Part shown: positions 52,982 to 63,125 of the stretch, in pieces
Layout of the letters: every line of letters begins with the position of its first letter
How positions within the stretch are numbered: position 1 is the first letter of the stretch
Assembly (NCBI GenBank): GCA_013397695.1
Contig: VYZI01000123.1
Location: 1,845,206-1,909,205, forward strand
Reading direction: 5' to 3'
Length of the DNA: 64,000 bases
Source: Centropus unirufus
Lineage: Eukaryota > Chordata > Aves > Cuculiformes > Centropidae
Notes under the pieces: model-generated
Database searches by the model: none
The model's input: the letters and a program-made list of their open reading frames with translations, nothing else
What the model was told of the DNA's origin: nothing
Made by a program: the position numbers and the translations under genes

Positions 52982-53330
52982 TCACTGAATCACTGAATCA
53001 CAGAGTCACAGAATGGGAGGGGTTGGATGGCACCTCTGGAGATACATAGTCCAACCCTTCTGATAAAGTGAATTCACCTACAGCATGTTGCAGAGGAGCG
53101 TGTCCAGGTGGATTTTGAATACCTCCAGAAAAGGAGACTCCACAACCTCCTTGGGCAGCCTGTTTCAGTGCTCTATCACCCACATAATAGTTTTTCTTCA
53201 TATTCAGGTTGAACTTCCTGTGTCCCAGTTTGTGCCTGTTTCCTCTTGTCCTGTCACTGATTACCTCTGAGAAAAAGTCTGCCCCATCCTCTTGACAGCA
53301 AACCTTAAGATATTTATAAGCTTTGACTGA
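52982..53330 (-). mobile_element. CR1 LINE 3' end, antisense
   Basis: The segment opens with actgaatcactgaatcacagagtcacagaatggg, the inverted terminal repeats, continues through ggttggatggcacctctggag and into inverted ORF2 C-terminal sequence (cctccttgggcagcctgtttcagtg; ttcctcttgtcctgtcactg). It lies about 30 bp beyond the end of the preceding plus-strand CR1, so the two elements face each other tail to tail. The boundary at 53330 is approximate. The minus frame 52998-53201 is part of this remnant, not a separate gene. Confidence 0.9.
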
Positions 53331-54790
53331 ATGTTTATAAGCATTATTCTCTATTGCAGCAGAAGGAGTGATTTTTTTTCACAGTATACTTTATTCACAA
53401 TAGAGAGATTTTCTAAATCTTGGTAATCATTTCCCTTTATCAAACATTTACTACAACATATCTGTATATCGTGTAATTAGAAGCGTGCAATATATTGGAA
53501 TGAAGCCATTAGGATAAGCTTAAAAGATGCCTGGATAGACTTCTTGGGCCTCTTGTTCTCATTTTAGCAAAATGGATGCAAGTTGCAATCCATTATTTAA
53601 GATTTCCATTTGAAAGCTTTTATAACTTGAATGTGTTTATTTAAGATCCATATGGCTTGGCACAGCTCCACTGACACTGGGAAGACCAACAATTAGACAG
53701 AAACGCAAAGTAACAGGGTAAGTGGTGCTTTTCAGTTTTATGGTAGGATTAATCTTTCAGCTAAAAAAACAGTCTTCGGGTTCAAACTGCACAAAGGAAA
53801 AAGGTTTATTTTAATTCAGAAAGCCTTAGCTGTAATGGATCTAAATACTTGTATGATTATATGTGGAAAATTATTTTCTAAATATCTTTTTTATCAGAAG
53901 TTATTTAAATACTAAGAAGAACTCAAAGTAAGAGGATGCCAATGTGTATTAAGGAATTTGTTTCTTTTAGACTGTATCAGTGACCTGTCCTCATTGGTAT
54001 TAATGATACTTTCTTATTAAACTGGCAGTTGCGTTAAATATGGCAGATTAGACCCATTGACAAAATGTATAATTCTAGTTTTCAGTGGGGGATTAATATT
54101 GATTTTACCTTTGAAGTCTTAAAAGCTTGTGATAAACGATCCATGGCATTCAGAGAAATGAATGGATCATCTCCCAAATACTTGGGTTTGTTGACATATA
54201 TGCTAGTACTATTTACTAGCACACAGTTAGTTTCCTCAGAAGATAAGACATGAAACTCTAAAAAACATGGGAAAATCATAGAAATCACACATAGAAGTTA
54301 TTGAACCAAGACACAGAAATGCCTTTGGACTGCACTGTCGTGACAACTGACATTTCACTGGCTGGACTCTCATCAAGTTTACAAGCAGCAAGAGTTTACA
54401 AGAGCTGGTTTGAAGATTTGGGGTGATCTGGGAAGTCACTTTTTTTGATCATTTTTTCTTCTTATAAATGGATACTTGAAACCAGCATATGAATTTGTCA
54501 CAAATATAATGGATGAGTGGAAGCTGGGTAATACAAGCTCCCAAGTTAATTGACATATAGGTAGCTGGGTTATATCTAACTGCGTACTCAATGGAAAGTA
54601 TTTAAATAGATTTATATAGAACACTGCTTAGACTTTGGAGGCAAAAACAAAGCTGTTTTTTCTGTTCAGCATCCAGACATCATTTGTCTCTAATTCATAC
54701 TTGCAAGAGTACATAGGTAAGGGTGAGAGCTAAAAATAGGCTATGTAGTTAAAAATAGAAACCTGGCTCATATTTCTATGCTGTTTAAAT
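53331..54790. other. Unassigned AT-rich DNA
   Basis: No gene or repeat was recognised. Opposed short frames around 54065-54288 are mutual shadows without domains. Confidence 0.5.
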
Positions 54791-55378
54791 TCCTTTTCTG
54801 GACTGCAAGCTGAGTGTGAGCCAGCAGTGCCGTGGCAGCAAAGAGGGACAAATCCTCCTGGGCTGCATTAATAAGAGCAGAGTCAGTACATGGAGAGAAA
54901 GGATTATCTTCGTCTACTCAGCACTCCTTAGGCCACCACTAGAGCACCGTGCCCATTTTTGGTCACCCAGTACAAAGTAACACATAAATAGACTAAACCA
55001 GGTTCATCACAGGGCTGTCATGATGGCTGGGGGATGCTCCTCTTCAGGCTGGAGCAGATAGCTCTGGGAGGACAAAACAGCAGCCACCCAACATCCACAG
55101 AGAAGCTGCAGGAAGGCCGCCCAGTATCTTTTTAGTGGGACTTGGTGGGCCAACAAGAGACAATGCACATAAATTGAAACAAGACAGGTTCATATTAAGA
55201 AAAAATTTGGCTCATCTATTTAAATCTTGGAAGGAATTGTCCAAACAGGATGTCTGGACTCTTTCATTCCTTGGGGAATTTCAAGACTTGATTGCATGAT
55301 CTACTTATGCACCTGGGTCTATCTTAGGCTGATTCCTCCAAGGTCCTGTGCAACCTGAACTACCCCATGGTCCTACAT
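54791..55378 (+). mobile_element. Old CR1 LINE fragment
   Basis: Homologous blocks run in CR1 order: tgagccagcagtgccgtggcagc (the 'MSQQCAVAA' region), ctgggctgcattaataagagcag, ccactagagcaccgtgcccatttttgg (the LEHCAQFW region), ggctggagcagatagctctggg, tcttggaaggaattgtccaaacag and a 3' end gattcctccaaggtcctgtgcaacctgaactaccccatggtcctac. It is strongly diverged, lacks long open frames and belongs to an older subfamily than the copy at 59.2 kb. Confidence 0.85.
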
Positions 55379-56840
55379 CCTACAACATTGCTATTTTATA
55401 TTGCTTATAATCTAGCAAAAAAAGCTCACCGTGAAAACTGTGTGGGCTGTATTCTGACCATAAAAATATTCTTGGCTTCTGTAAGATCTAAAATAGAATC
55501 TTTCAATTGCATGAATCGCCACAGTTTTGCTTTTCTGTTTCATGTAAACTATTAACTTGATTTTAGGGAAAGAATATTGTTCTATATCCTCACTATGCAA
55601 AGCTTTACATAAATATAGCTACCTGAGTCACAAACATGACAAGTAATGATAGACAATTAATATCTGCCTGTCTGAGATAGAACGGCTGCCACTCACTTGA
55701 GCAGTGCTCATGAAACTATTAGTAATTATGTCAACTGCTCAGTTTCAAGAATATTAAGAATCCCTTGTTTACCAAGTTTTCCAATAAAAAAAAATATTTA
55801 ACATGGTTATTAAATCTAAAATTGAACAGAAAGTTCAGGAAGAAGGCAACAAATACTACAGGAGCAAAGTTTTCTTGACTTTTTATATCTCCACATCATA
55901 GTCGCCTGAAGAAGGCAGTCTTGCAATTTTTTTAAAAGATCTTTTCAAAAGTATCCTGTCATTTACACATCAGACTTATGAATATAAATTCATACGTGAG
56001 GATTTTCCCCATCTTGTTCCCTTCTCCTGAATCTCCAATTCACAGCTGTAAATTACACGCTATAGGCTTGTCTCCAAAAACATAACTGGTATTATGTAGG
56101 CATCTCTGGTTGAATCACTCTAATGCATCAAAGAAGGGTCAGAAAAAAAACATACCTCAGCTGCCAGGTGTTTTTTGTGTGGACAGACTCTCACCACACT
56201 GGTTCTGCCCCACACTGCCTGAATACCCTTCTATAAAACCTAGACATATATTAACAAAAAGGAAAAAATAGCTTTTCATGATATTAGCAACATGAAAGAA
56301 ACATCTACTGTAAATAAACATAAACTTGACAACTTTACACCATTTGCCACAAAAAGCAATTAAATTTGATTCAACTCCTAAATTGTATCATTTGTGTTTG
56401 ACTTACAAGTTAAAATAAACCCCTTTCCATACTGTGGCAAAAAAAAAGCAGTCACATCTTCTATGTAAAGCGCAGAAAGAAACTTTTTAAAATAGAGACA
56501 GGTTCATTTCACAATCTGTGAGATTTTCTTCTTTGAGTAAATGTAGTTCTGTAATGCACTATAATTATTACTACTCCCTATACATGCCAAAGTTCCTCTC
56601 ACAACTTTCAAACAGGAAAATCACCTACAGTTGGGAAGCATAAAAAGATGCACCAAACTTTACTAGTTATGAAATATTATGTTAGTGAAGTTAATGATTA
56701 AATTTTAGTTTTGCAGCCTATTCAACAGATGTTAGATGGAACAAAAGAATTTAAAGACTAAATCAAACTTCTCTAGGATTCTTTTAAAGACTGAGACTTT
56801 TAAAAGCAAGAGATTAGCTTCATTCTGCTATTGCTTCTAC
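55379..56840. other. Unassigned AT-rich DNA
   Basis: No feature was recognised. Opposed 62-codon frames at 55367-55600 overlap and lack domains. Confidence 0.5.
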
Positions 56841-57064
56841 CAACTGCCTACAACAACCTGAAGGGAGGTTGTACAAGGTGGATGTCAGTCTCTTCTCAGA
56901 AGTACCAAATGATAAGAAAAAAAAGAAATGGGTGTTTGAGTAACCATCCCTGGAGGCATTTAAAAGATAGGTAAATGGGGTGCTCAAGGATGTGGTTTAG
57001 TAAGGAACAGGTAGAGTTGAACTCTATGATCTCAAAGGTCTTTTCCAACCAAATGATTCTATGA
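56841..57064 (+). mobile_element. CR1 LINE 3' end with internal deletion
   Basis: It begins with caactgcctacaacaacctgaagggaggttgtac (end of ORF2), runs to about 56933, then jumps to gtttgagtaaccatccctggaggcatttaaaag and finishes ctctatgatctcaaaggtcttttccaacc...gattctatgaa. By comparison with the full arrangement at 61060-61374, roughly 100 bp that encode the block around 'RLxIRKxFFTERV' are missing between the two parts. Confidence 0.9.
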
Positions 57065-59202
57065 AGAGAGCATGTATTTCTAAGGATCTATCCCCTGCAT
57101 CTGCAAGTAGATGTCTAAAGAGGATATATTTATATTAATAGTAGTCTAGGAGCATCATGATTTGTTCTCCAGAACCCAAAGATGCTAGGGAACCTAGAGC
57201 TTTATATTTGGTCAGATGAATCCTACCTATCTGTCCCTAAGAAGGACCTTGTTATTAACATTCTCCCAGGTGCATGGGAACCAGCAGGCACTACTTCCAA
57301 CACACTGAAGAAGGTGGGCAGAGTGGACTTTCTAAAGCACCCTGTGGTCCTTGAAAAACAAAACAGCAAAGATCATCAATATGTGACAACAGTTGATTGA
57401 ATATTTCTGTTCTATGTGCTCTAGAAGTGCATAAAAGGAATTGCAACATCATTTTACTGGAATCATCTATATCATGCAATCACTAAACAGTCCTAAAAAA
57501 TACCAGAAGAAAGGAAGGGGAGACAGACCTGTAAATCAGTCACAGCTCTAATCTTCTTCAAGATTATACTGAATGTTATACTTTATTTCCCTGAACTGGA
57601 GCTGGGTTAAAATAAGACACAAGTCACAGTCAGTGATACCAAGGTCACACAAATAAATCTTCCTGTGGCTTGGTGCCAATTATGTTAATTCAGCAATGTT
57701 TAGTTTGGTTTGGTTTGTTTCCTCCACTTATCAGCTCACTGAATCTGCTTCATTCCAAACTGTTACTATGGGAACCCAATGGTAACATTTAAAATTTTCT
57801 TTTCTTTTGGATAAAAATATCAGAAAATTGATAGATAAGTTGTTTAGGCAGAACAATAGGGCATTTGATATTTAATCTGCAAGCACTTAATAAGAAGTGT
57901 TCCAAGTAATGGCACAGCCCTATTATCATATCACTTAGTAAAATGGCAGCAAATTATTGTATTATTCACATCTCGTTGGGTCCATGCTATTATCACAGAG
58001 ATGCCTTTAAAGATGACATTTAACATACTCCTTTTACATAGTAAAGTGGTTAAAAGCACATTCAAATTTTAAAATGTTTCTGATCTCTTGACAGCTCACC
58101 GTAGCATCTGTAGGCCTTCCTGTCTCTCCAGTTTTTAACTGCAGCTCTAAAACTTCTTATAATTATGAACATTGCAGTCACACTAAATTAGACTGACAGT
58201 TGAAATACTGATTACTAAGGACTTATTAAGGACTACTTTGCAACCAATTATGCTGACATTTGACTTGATTTGACAGTTGAATTGAGTGGAAGATTCCTCC
58301 AAAACAGTAGAGAAGAATTTAATTTATATCCTAATCATTTTAAGGTAATTGTTCAAGACAGATTCATTAGTAAACCACTACAAAATATATTTCTATCTCA
58401 GCTTGGAGCACCTATGATTCAAATGATAGACAAATAATAAAATCTTTAACATACAAGCATTTTCTGATATTTTGAGATTTGGTAGCCGCTACCATAGGGC
58501 TTTTGGCATAACAAGAAAAAAGACAATTTAATGCCAGTTTCCAGGAGTTTTCACTGACCATCAACTTGAGCAAAGCAAAAATATTTTTTCTAGTTGTGAA
58601 ATACATTTCCTGTAAAATTATCAAAATTGTTAAACACGATTATACCCAATTTCCACTGTTGTAACTTTGCTGTACTATTACATGCAAATTCACTGTCATT
58701 ACATTGTTTCCTAGTGATTTATCAAACGTTCCTGCAATTTAGTAAATTTCACCTGGAAAGTCTCTGAAACGCCTACGACATCTTTTTTTTTTAATGTGCA
58801 AATAAGAATTAGCAGAAAGAATATTACCCCCTACTTTGAACTCAGCTTGGATAGTTTAAGAGAAGAATGTGTAACATGAAGTTTGGTTTAGTAGAAAGAT
58901 AACTAACATTGATTGCCAAGAAAACATGTTCTCTGAAAGATGCGAATATACACAAGCAGGAAATGGAGAGAGGATATTCCCTCAATCAGATCTGTCATGC
59001 CAACCAACTAAGAAGAAAAACAGATCCTTTCATCCACCAAAGAATATTATATTTTTCAAGTATTTTTAAGGTTACTCTAGGATGTAAAAAACATCACCAA
59101 CTGTCACAAATTAAGAAGTTAAGGGCAAATACTTTAGGTATAATTTGTTTGTTTTTATTTTCCATGCAAAATTATACAAATAAAGGGAGTTAGGTAGGGT
59201 TC
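57065..59202. other. Unassigned AT-rich DNA
   Basis: No gene or repeat was recognised. The 94-codon frame 58909-59193 has no recognised domain and ends just before the large CR1. Confidence 0.5.
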
Positions 59203-59223
59203 TCTCTGGGGTACCGGTAGTTT

Positions 59224-59478
59224 TTCTCTGGGGCACATGTAGTTTTTGCCTCATCCATCCCTAGTACAACGAAAGATGATGTAGGGTACAAGAAAACTCA
59301 GGAATTCAATAGCTGGCTCTGGACCTGGTGTGAGGAACAAAATTTTGGATACTTTGATCATAGACTGGACTGCACACCTCCAAGCTTCTTATCCAGGGAT
59401 GGGGTATACTTGTCCCCAAGGGGAGTAAGAATTGTCTCTAGGAATCTGGCAGGGCTCATTAGCAGAGCTTTAAACTAG
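59224..59478 (+). pseudogene. C-terminal piece of CR1 ORF1 (SGNH-hydrolase-like)
   Basis: The frame of 59239 reads VVFASSIPSTT, KTQEFNSWLWTWCEEQNFGY and FDH, then SRDGVYLSPRGVRIVSRNLA and GLISRALN before a TAG at 59476-59478. This matches the end of an SGNH/GDSL hydrolase fold, a domain described in ORF1 of CR1-type LINEs. The D-x-x-H block that carries the catalytic Asp and His in active members reads D-G-V-Y (59398-59409), so the histidine position is Tyr (TAC; CAC to TAC is one transition). The N-terminal half with the catalytic serine is absent. Assignment to CR1 ORF1 rests on position and family knowledge; an origin from another avian element with the same domain cannot be fully excluded. 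Confidence 0.65.
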
Positions 59479-59539
59479 ATGCGAAGGGGGAGGGGTACAG
59501 AACCAGGCTTAAGAGAGTAGAGTGTGGTAATGGGAATAC

Positions 59540-61310
59540 ATATGGAAACTCAGATTGGCCAATTCAGTGAAAGATAATAAAAAATCTTTTTACAAATACA
59601 TCAATAGTAAGAGAAGGACCAGGTTGAATCTCCAGTCCATATTGGATGGAAAAGGGATGATTGTGACAAGGGATGAAGACAAGGCTGAAGTACTTAATGC
59701 CTTCTTTGCCTCGTTTTTTAATAGCAAGGTCAGATGTTCCCTGAGTGCTCAGCCTCATGAGCCAGAGGACAGGAAGGGAGAGCAGAACAAACCTCCCACG
59801 GCACATGAGGAGATGGATAGAGACCTGCTTGGCCAATTAAACACTCAAGAGTCTATGGGGCCAGATAGGATCGACCTGAGGGTATTGAAGGAGCTGGCAG
59901 AACTGCTTACCAAACCCCTTTCCATCATCTATCAGCAGTCCTGCTTGTCTGGGGAAGTTCCACTTGACTGGAGGCTGGCAAATGTTACATGCATTTACAA
60001 GAATGGTTGGAGGGAGGATCCAGGGAACTACAGGACTGTCAGTCTGACCTCAGTGCCAAGAAATGTCATGGAACAGGTCATCTTGAGTGCTATCACACAG
60101 CACATGCAAGATAACTGGGTGATCAGGCCCAGTCAGCATGGGTTCATAAAAGGCAGGTCCTGCCAAAGTAACCTGATCTCCTTCTATGACAAAGTGACCC
60201 ACTTACTGGATGAGGGAAGAGCTGTGGATGTAGTCTACCTGGTCTTCAGTAAAGCATTTGACACAGTTTCTCAAAGCATTTGCCTCAAGAAACTGGCTAC
60301 AACTGGCTTGGATGGGGGCACCCTCTCCTGAGTGGAAAACTGGCTCAATTCCTTGGGCCAGAAGGTTGTGGTAAATGGAGCTAAATTTAGCTCGACGCTA
60401 AATTTAGTAGCGGTGTTCCCCAGGGCTCAGTGCTGGGTCCAGTCCTGTCCAATATCTTTATCAGTGACCAGGATGAAGGGATTGAATGCACCCTGGGCAA
60501 GTTCACAGATGACACTAAGCTGGGAGGAAGTGTTGATCTGCTTGAGGGTAGGGAGGCTGTTCAAAGGGATCTGAACAGGCTGGACCAATGGGCAGAGATC
60601 AGTCGGATGAGGTTCAATGAAGTCAAATACTGGGTCCTGCACTTGGGACAAAACCACCCAGTGCAAAGTGACAGGCTTGGGGAAGAGTAGCTGGAGAGGT
60701 GCCTAGAGGAGAAGGTCATGGGGGTGTTGGTTGACAGCTGAATGAACATGAGCCAGCAGTGTGCCCAGGTGGCCAGGAAAGCCAATGGCATCTTGGCCTG
60801 TATCAGAAACAGCATGGCCAGTAGGACCAGGGAGGTGACTCTGCACCTGTACTTGGCACTGGTGAGGCCACACGTTGAATACTGTGTTCAGTTCTGGGCC
60901 CTCACTACAAGAAGGACATTGAGGCTCTGGAGCGTGTCCAGAGAAGGGCAATGAAGTTGGTGAAGGGGTTGGAGAACAAGTCTCATTAGGAGCGGCTGAG
61001 GAAGCCAGGGTTGTTTAGCCTGGAGAAGAGGAGGCTGAGGGGAGACCTTATCACTGCCTACCACTACCTAAAAGAAGATTGTAGAGTGGTGGGGGCTCAT
61101 CTCTTCTGCCAAGTGAGAGGCAATAGGACAAGGGAGAATGGCTTCAAGCTGTGCCAGGAATGGTTCAGGCTTGAGATTAGGAAGAAGTTTTTCACTGAAA
61201 GGGTCATCAGGAGAAGGAGCAGGCTGCCCAGGGAGGTGGTGGAATCCCCATCTCTGGATATATTTAAAAGATGGGTAGATGAGATGTTTAGGGATATGAT
61301 TTATTGGTAG
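59540..61310 (+). pseudogene. CR1 ORF2 reverse transcriptase, endonuclease deleted
   Basis: ORF2 would nick target DNA and copy CR1 RNA at the nick. Here the frame resumes near 59540, in the linker before RT (LANSVKDNKKSFYKYINSKR), and stays open to 60331 with clear RT blocks: PDRIDLRVLKELAE, ANVTCIYKNG, QHGFIKGRSCQSNL, VVYLVFSKAFDTV. A TGA at 60329-60331 stands where a Trp is expected (TLS-stop-VENW). A local duplication at 60380-60407 shifts the frame. The active-site motif reads FTDD at 60502-60513 (FADD in the family), so both aspartates are kept. Further stops lie at 60688 (TAG), 60739 (TGA) and 60987 (TAG), with a one-base deletion near 60900. The last frame, 61011-61310, encodes the conserved C-terminal region (FSLEKRRLRGDLI... 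FFTERVI... PREVVESPSL). The upstream endonuclease domain is absent, not merely mutated. Confidence 0.93.
60380..60407. repeat. Duplicated 10-bp palindrome inside CR1 ORF2
   Basis: The palindrome CTAAATTTAG occurs at 60381-60390 and again at 60398-60407, each preceded by G, giving a 17-bp offset. An offset not divisible by three fits the reading-frame change seen exactly here. Confidence 0.8.
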
Positions 61311-61374
61311 ACAGGAGCGGTTGGACTCGATCTCAGAGGTCTTTTCCAACCTAGTGCTTCTGTGATTCTGTGAT

Positions 61375-61816
61375 TATTCTTCTTATACAGAACCAATTCT
61401 CCTGCATGTTTCCAGGACCAAAAAAATCCAAGAGAAGTGACCTGAAGCCTAAGACTATGACAGAAACTAACAAAAATTAGCATAATTGATACAATAAACA
61501 CACAAAATTCTCTCTGGAATTTGGAGTAGATACCTATTCGTCTTCAGTTTTAAATAGAATCTGTTTTATAAGTGTTGTTCTTACTTCCTGAAGTTAGGTA
61601 AGACAAAGACATCAAGTGGCAGATTTTGCTTACAGGACTGCATTTCAGTTCTTTCATAGTGTTTCCAACACTTCTACATGGACTTCTTAATAATCAGACT
61701 ACCTAGTGTCCCTGTAAATTTGACTGCATGTATACCAGAGAAATATTATTCCCTTGTATGTTGTCTGTAGGATTAGATTGCTTTTACGTCAGTTTAAAAA
61801 AAAAAGCGGTTAACTA
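61375..61816. other. Unassigned DNA between CR1 and the hairpin
   Basis: No feature was recognised in this 440-bp stretch; a run of ten A precedes aagcggttaac at about 61797-61811. Confidence 0.5.
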
Positions 61817-61878
61817 ATGTAAAGCTACACAACTGTAAAATGGATATTTTACCATTTTACAGTTGTGTAGCTTTACAT
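61817..61878. repeat. Perfect 27-bp inverted repeat with 8-nt loop
   Basis: The left arm 61817-61843 (atgtaaagctacacaact...) is exactly reverse-complementary to the right arm 61852-61878, with atatttta as spacer. There is no mismatch in 27 bp, and pairing stops abruptly at both the inner and outer ends. A transcript from either strand would fold into a short perfect hairpin. No TIR-type transposon body, target duplication or known miRNA was recognised. It could be a palindrome created by template switching, a small-RNA precursor or a cruciform-prone site. Confidence 0.95.
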
Positions 61879-62761
61879 GTCCTTCACAGATATATCTATT
61901 GATGCTAATCTCCTTATTCAGATGTACATATCTGGTTTTGCAGAATCAGCCCCTGGACTAGTTCCTTAAATGTAAGATCCCATGGGAGTCTATGCCAATT
62001 CCTTTCCATTGATAGTGGAGGAAACTAGTTAGGGAAGGTGGAATCCGACTGATTCTCATTCACATAGTAACAATTTTCTCTTATCTTTAATTGATCACGA
62101 TTTGATCAAAGGGTTGATAAAAGACTTTCCAATGACAGCCTTACGTATTTATTTTATTAATATCTCTTGAGGGTCTGTTGCTCAGTGAAGCAATGTCTCT
62201 ACACCTCAAAGAATTATTTATAATTGTTTCTGTATGGAACTCACACAAATTATACTTACTCCCATGCAATTTATGATCAGCAAATACCATGCATTTATTT
62301 CTTCATATTTCTCCCCTTAATTACCAGTTTATTTGGTGGCAAAGGTGGTAATAATTGGTCTGGAGAGGACAAGGAGCCTGTGAATGGTGAAGAAAGTTCA
62401 AAATTACCTATAAAAGCTTCTTTGCAGATCATTTGGGGCATAAAAATAATTCTTCTTCCCAAGATCACCAGTTGGGTTTGAAAAAAAAATACCAAAACAA
62501 AATAATTTGGCTTGTGAACACTGAAAAATCAGCCAGGCATTTTAGGAGTGCTTCCAACTTCCTTGGACGATTTGGCAATTAGGAATCCATGGTTAGAGGT
62601 GAAAATCGGGGAAAATAAGCAACAATTAAAAGCAAATATGTTGTTTGCTCTTCACAAATGCTGGAAAGAAAATTTCAGACTAAAATAGGTTTTGAAACTG
62701 TGCAGTGCAAAGAAGACTTCACAGCTCCTTTAAAAGGAGAAAAAGATTAATCATCTAGCAA
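61879..62761. other. Unassigned AT-rich DNA
   Basis: No gene or repeat was recognised; overlapping short frames at 62224-62495 lack domains. Confidence 0.5.
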
Positions 62762-63125
62762 TCTAGGGCTACAGAGATGATTAAAGGATGAGAGCATCTA
62801 ACACATGAGGGAAGGCTGAGTGAGCTGAGATTTTCAGCCTAGAGAAAACAAGACTCTGAGATATCTTATCCTTGTATATAAAAACCTCATGGAAGACAGG
62901 AGAAGATGAAGACTCTTCTTAACCAGTGAATGGAGAAGAGCAACATAAGCTGATAACCAGACAATTCTACTGAAACATAAGATATTTTTTACAATTATGG
63001 TGGTCAAAAAAAAAACAAATTACCCAGACAGGATGTGGACTCTATCCTTCAAGATATTCAAAACCCAACTGGAAAGATCCCTGAGCAGTCCTTTCCAGGT
63101 GGCCCTGTTTTAAGGATTCCAGTAA
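62762..63125 (+). mobile_element. Old CR1 LINE fragment
   Basis: The sequence follows CR1 ORF2 C-terminal order: agagatgattaaaggatgagagcatctaacacatgagggaaggctgagtgagctgagattttcagcctagag (translating RMIKG.EHLTHEGRLSELRF, partly), cttatccttgtatataaaaacc, then a 3' region gacaggatgtggactctatccttcaagatattcaaaacccaactgg and ccaggtggccctgttttaagg. It is highly diverged, with an A-run insertion near 63007-63016, and has no intact frame. Confidence 0.82.

Larger units (their letters stand above)
59203..61374 (+). mobile_element. CR1 LINE, longest copy in the window, internally deleted
   Basis: The copy runs from within an ORF1-like hydrolase sequence to a clean CR1 3' terminus (ggttggactcgatctcagaggtcttttccaacctag, then gcttctgtgattctgtgatt ending about 61374, the CR1 8-mer repeats). 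It contains a C-terminal piece of ORF1 (59224-59478), a stub of ORF2 directly behind it and nearly the whole reverse transcriptase and C-terminal region. The apurinic endonuclease part of ORF2 is missing. The open frames are long for a fossil, so it is younger than its neighbours, but five or more disabling changes rule out activity. The 5' boundary is approximate; a 22-bp imperfect tandem repeat lies right at it (59203-59246). Confidence 0.93.

Noticed and set aside
60427..61349. Several minus-strand frames of 79-93 codons
   Set aside because: All lie antisense to CR1 ORF2, whose biased codon content leaves the opposite strand open.
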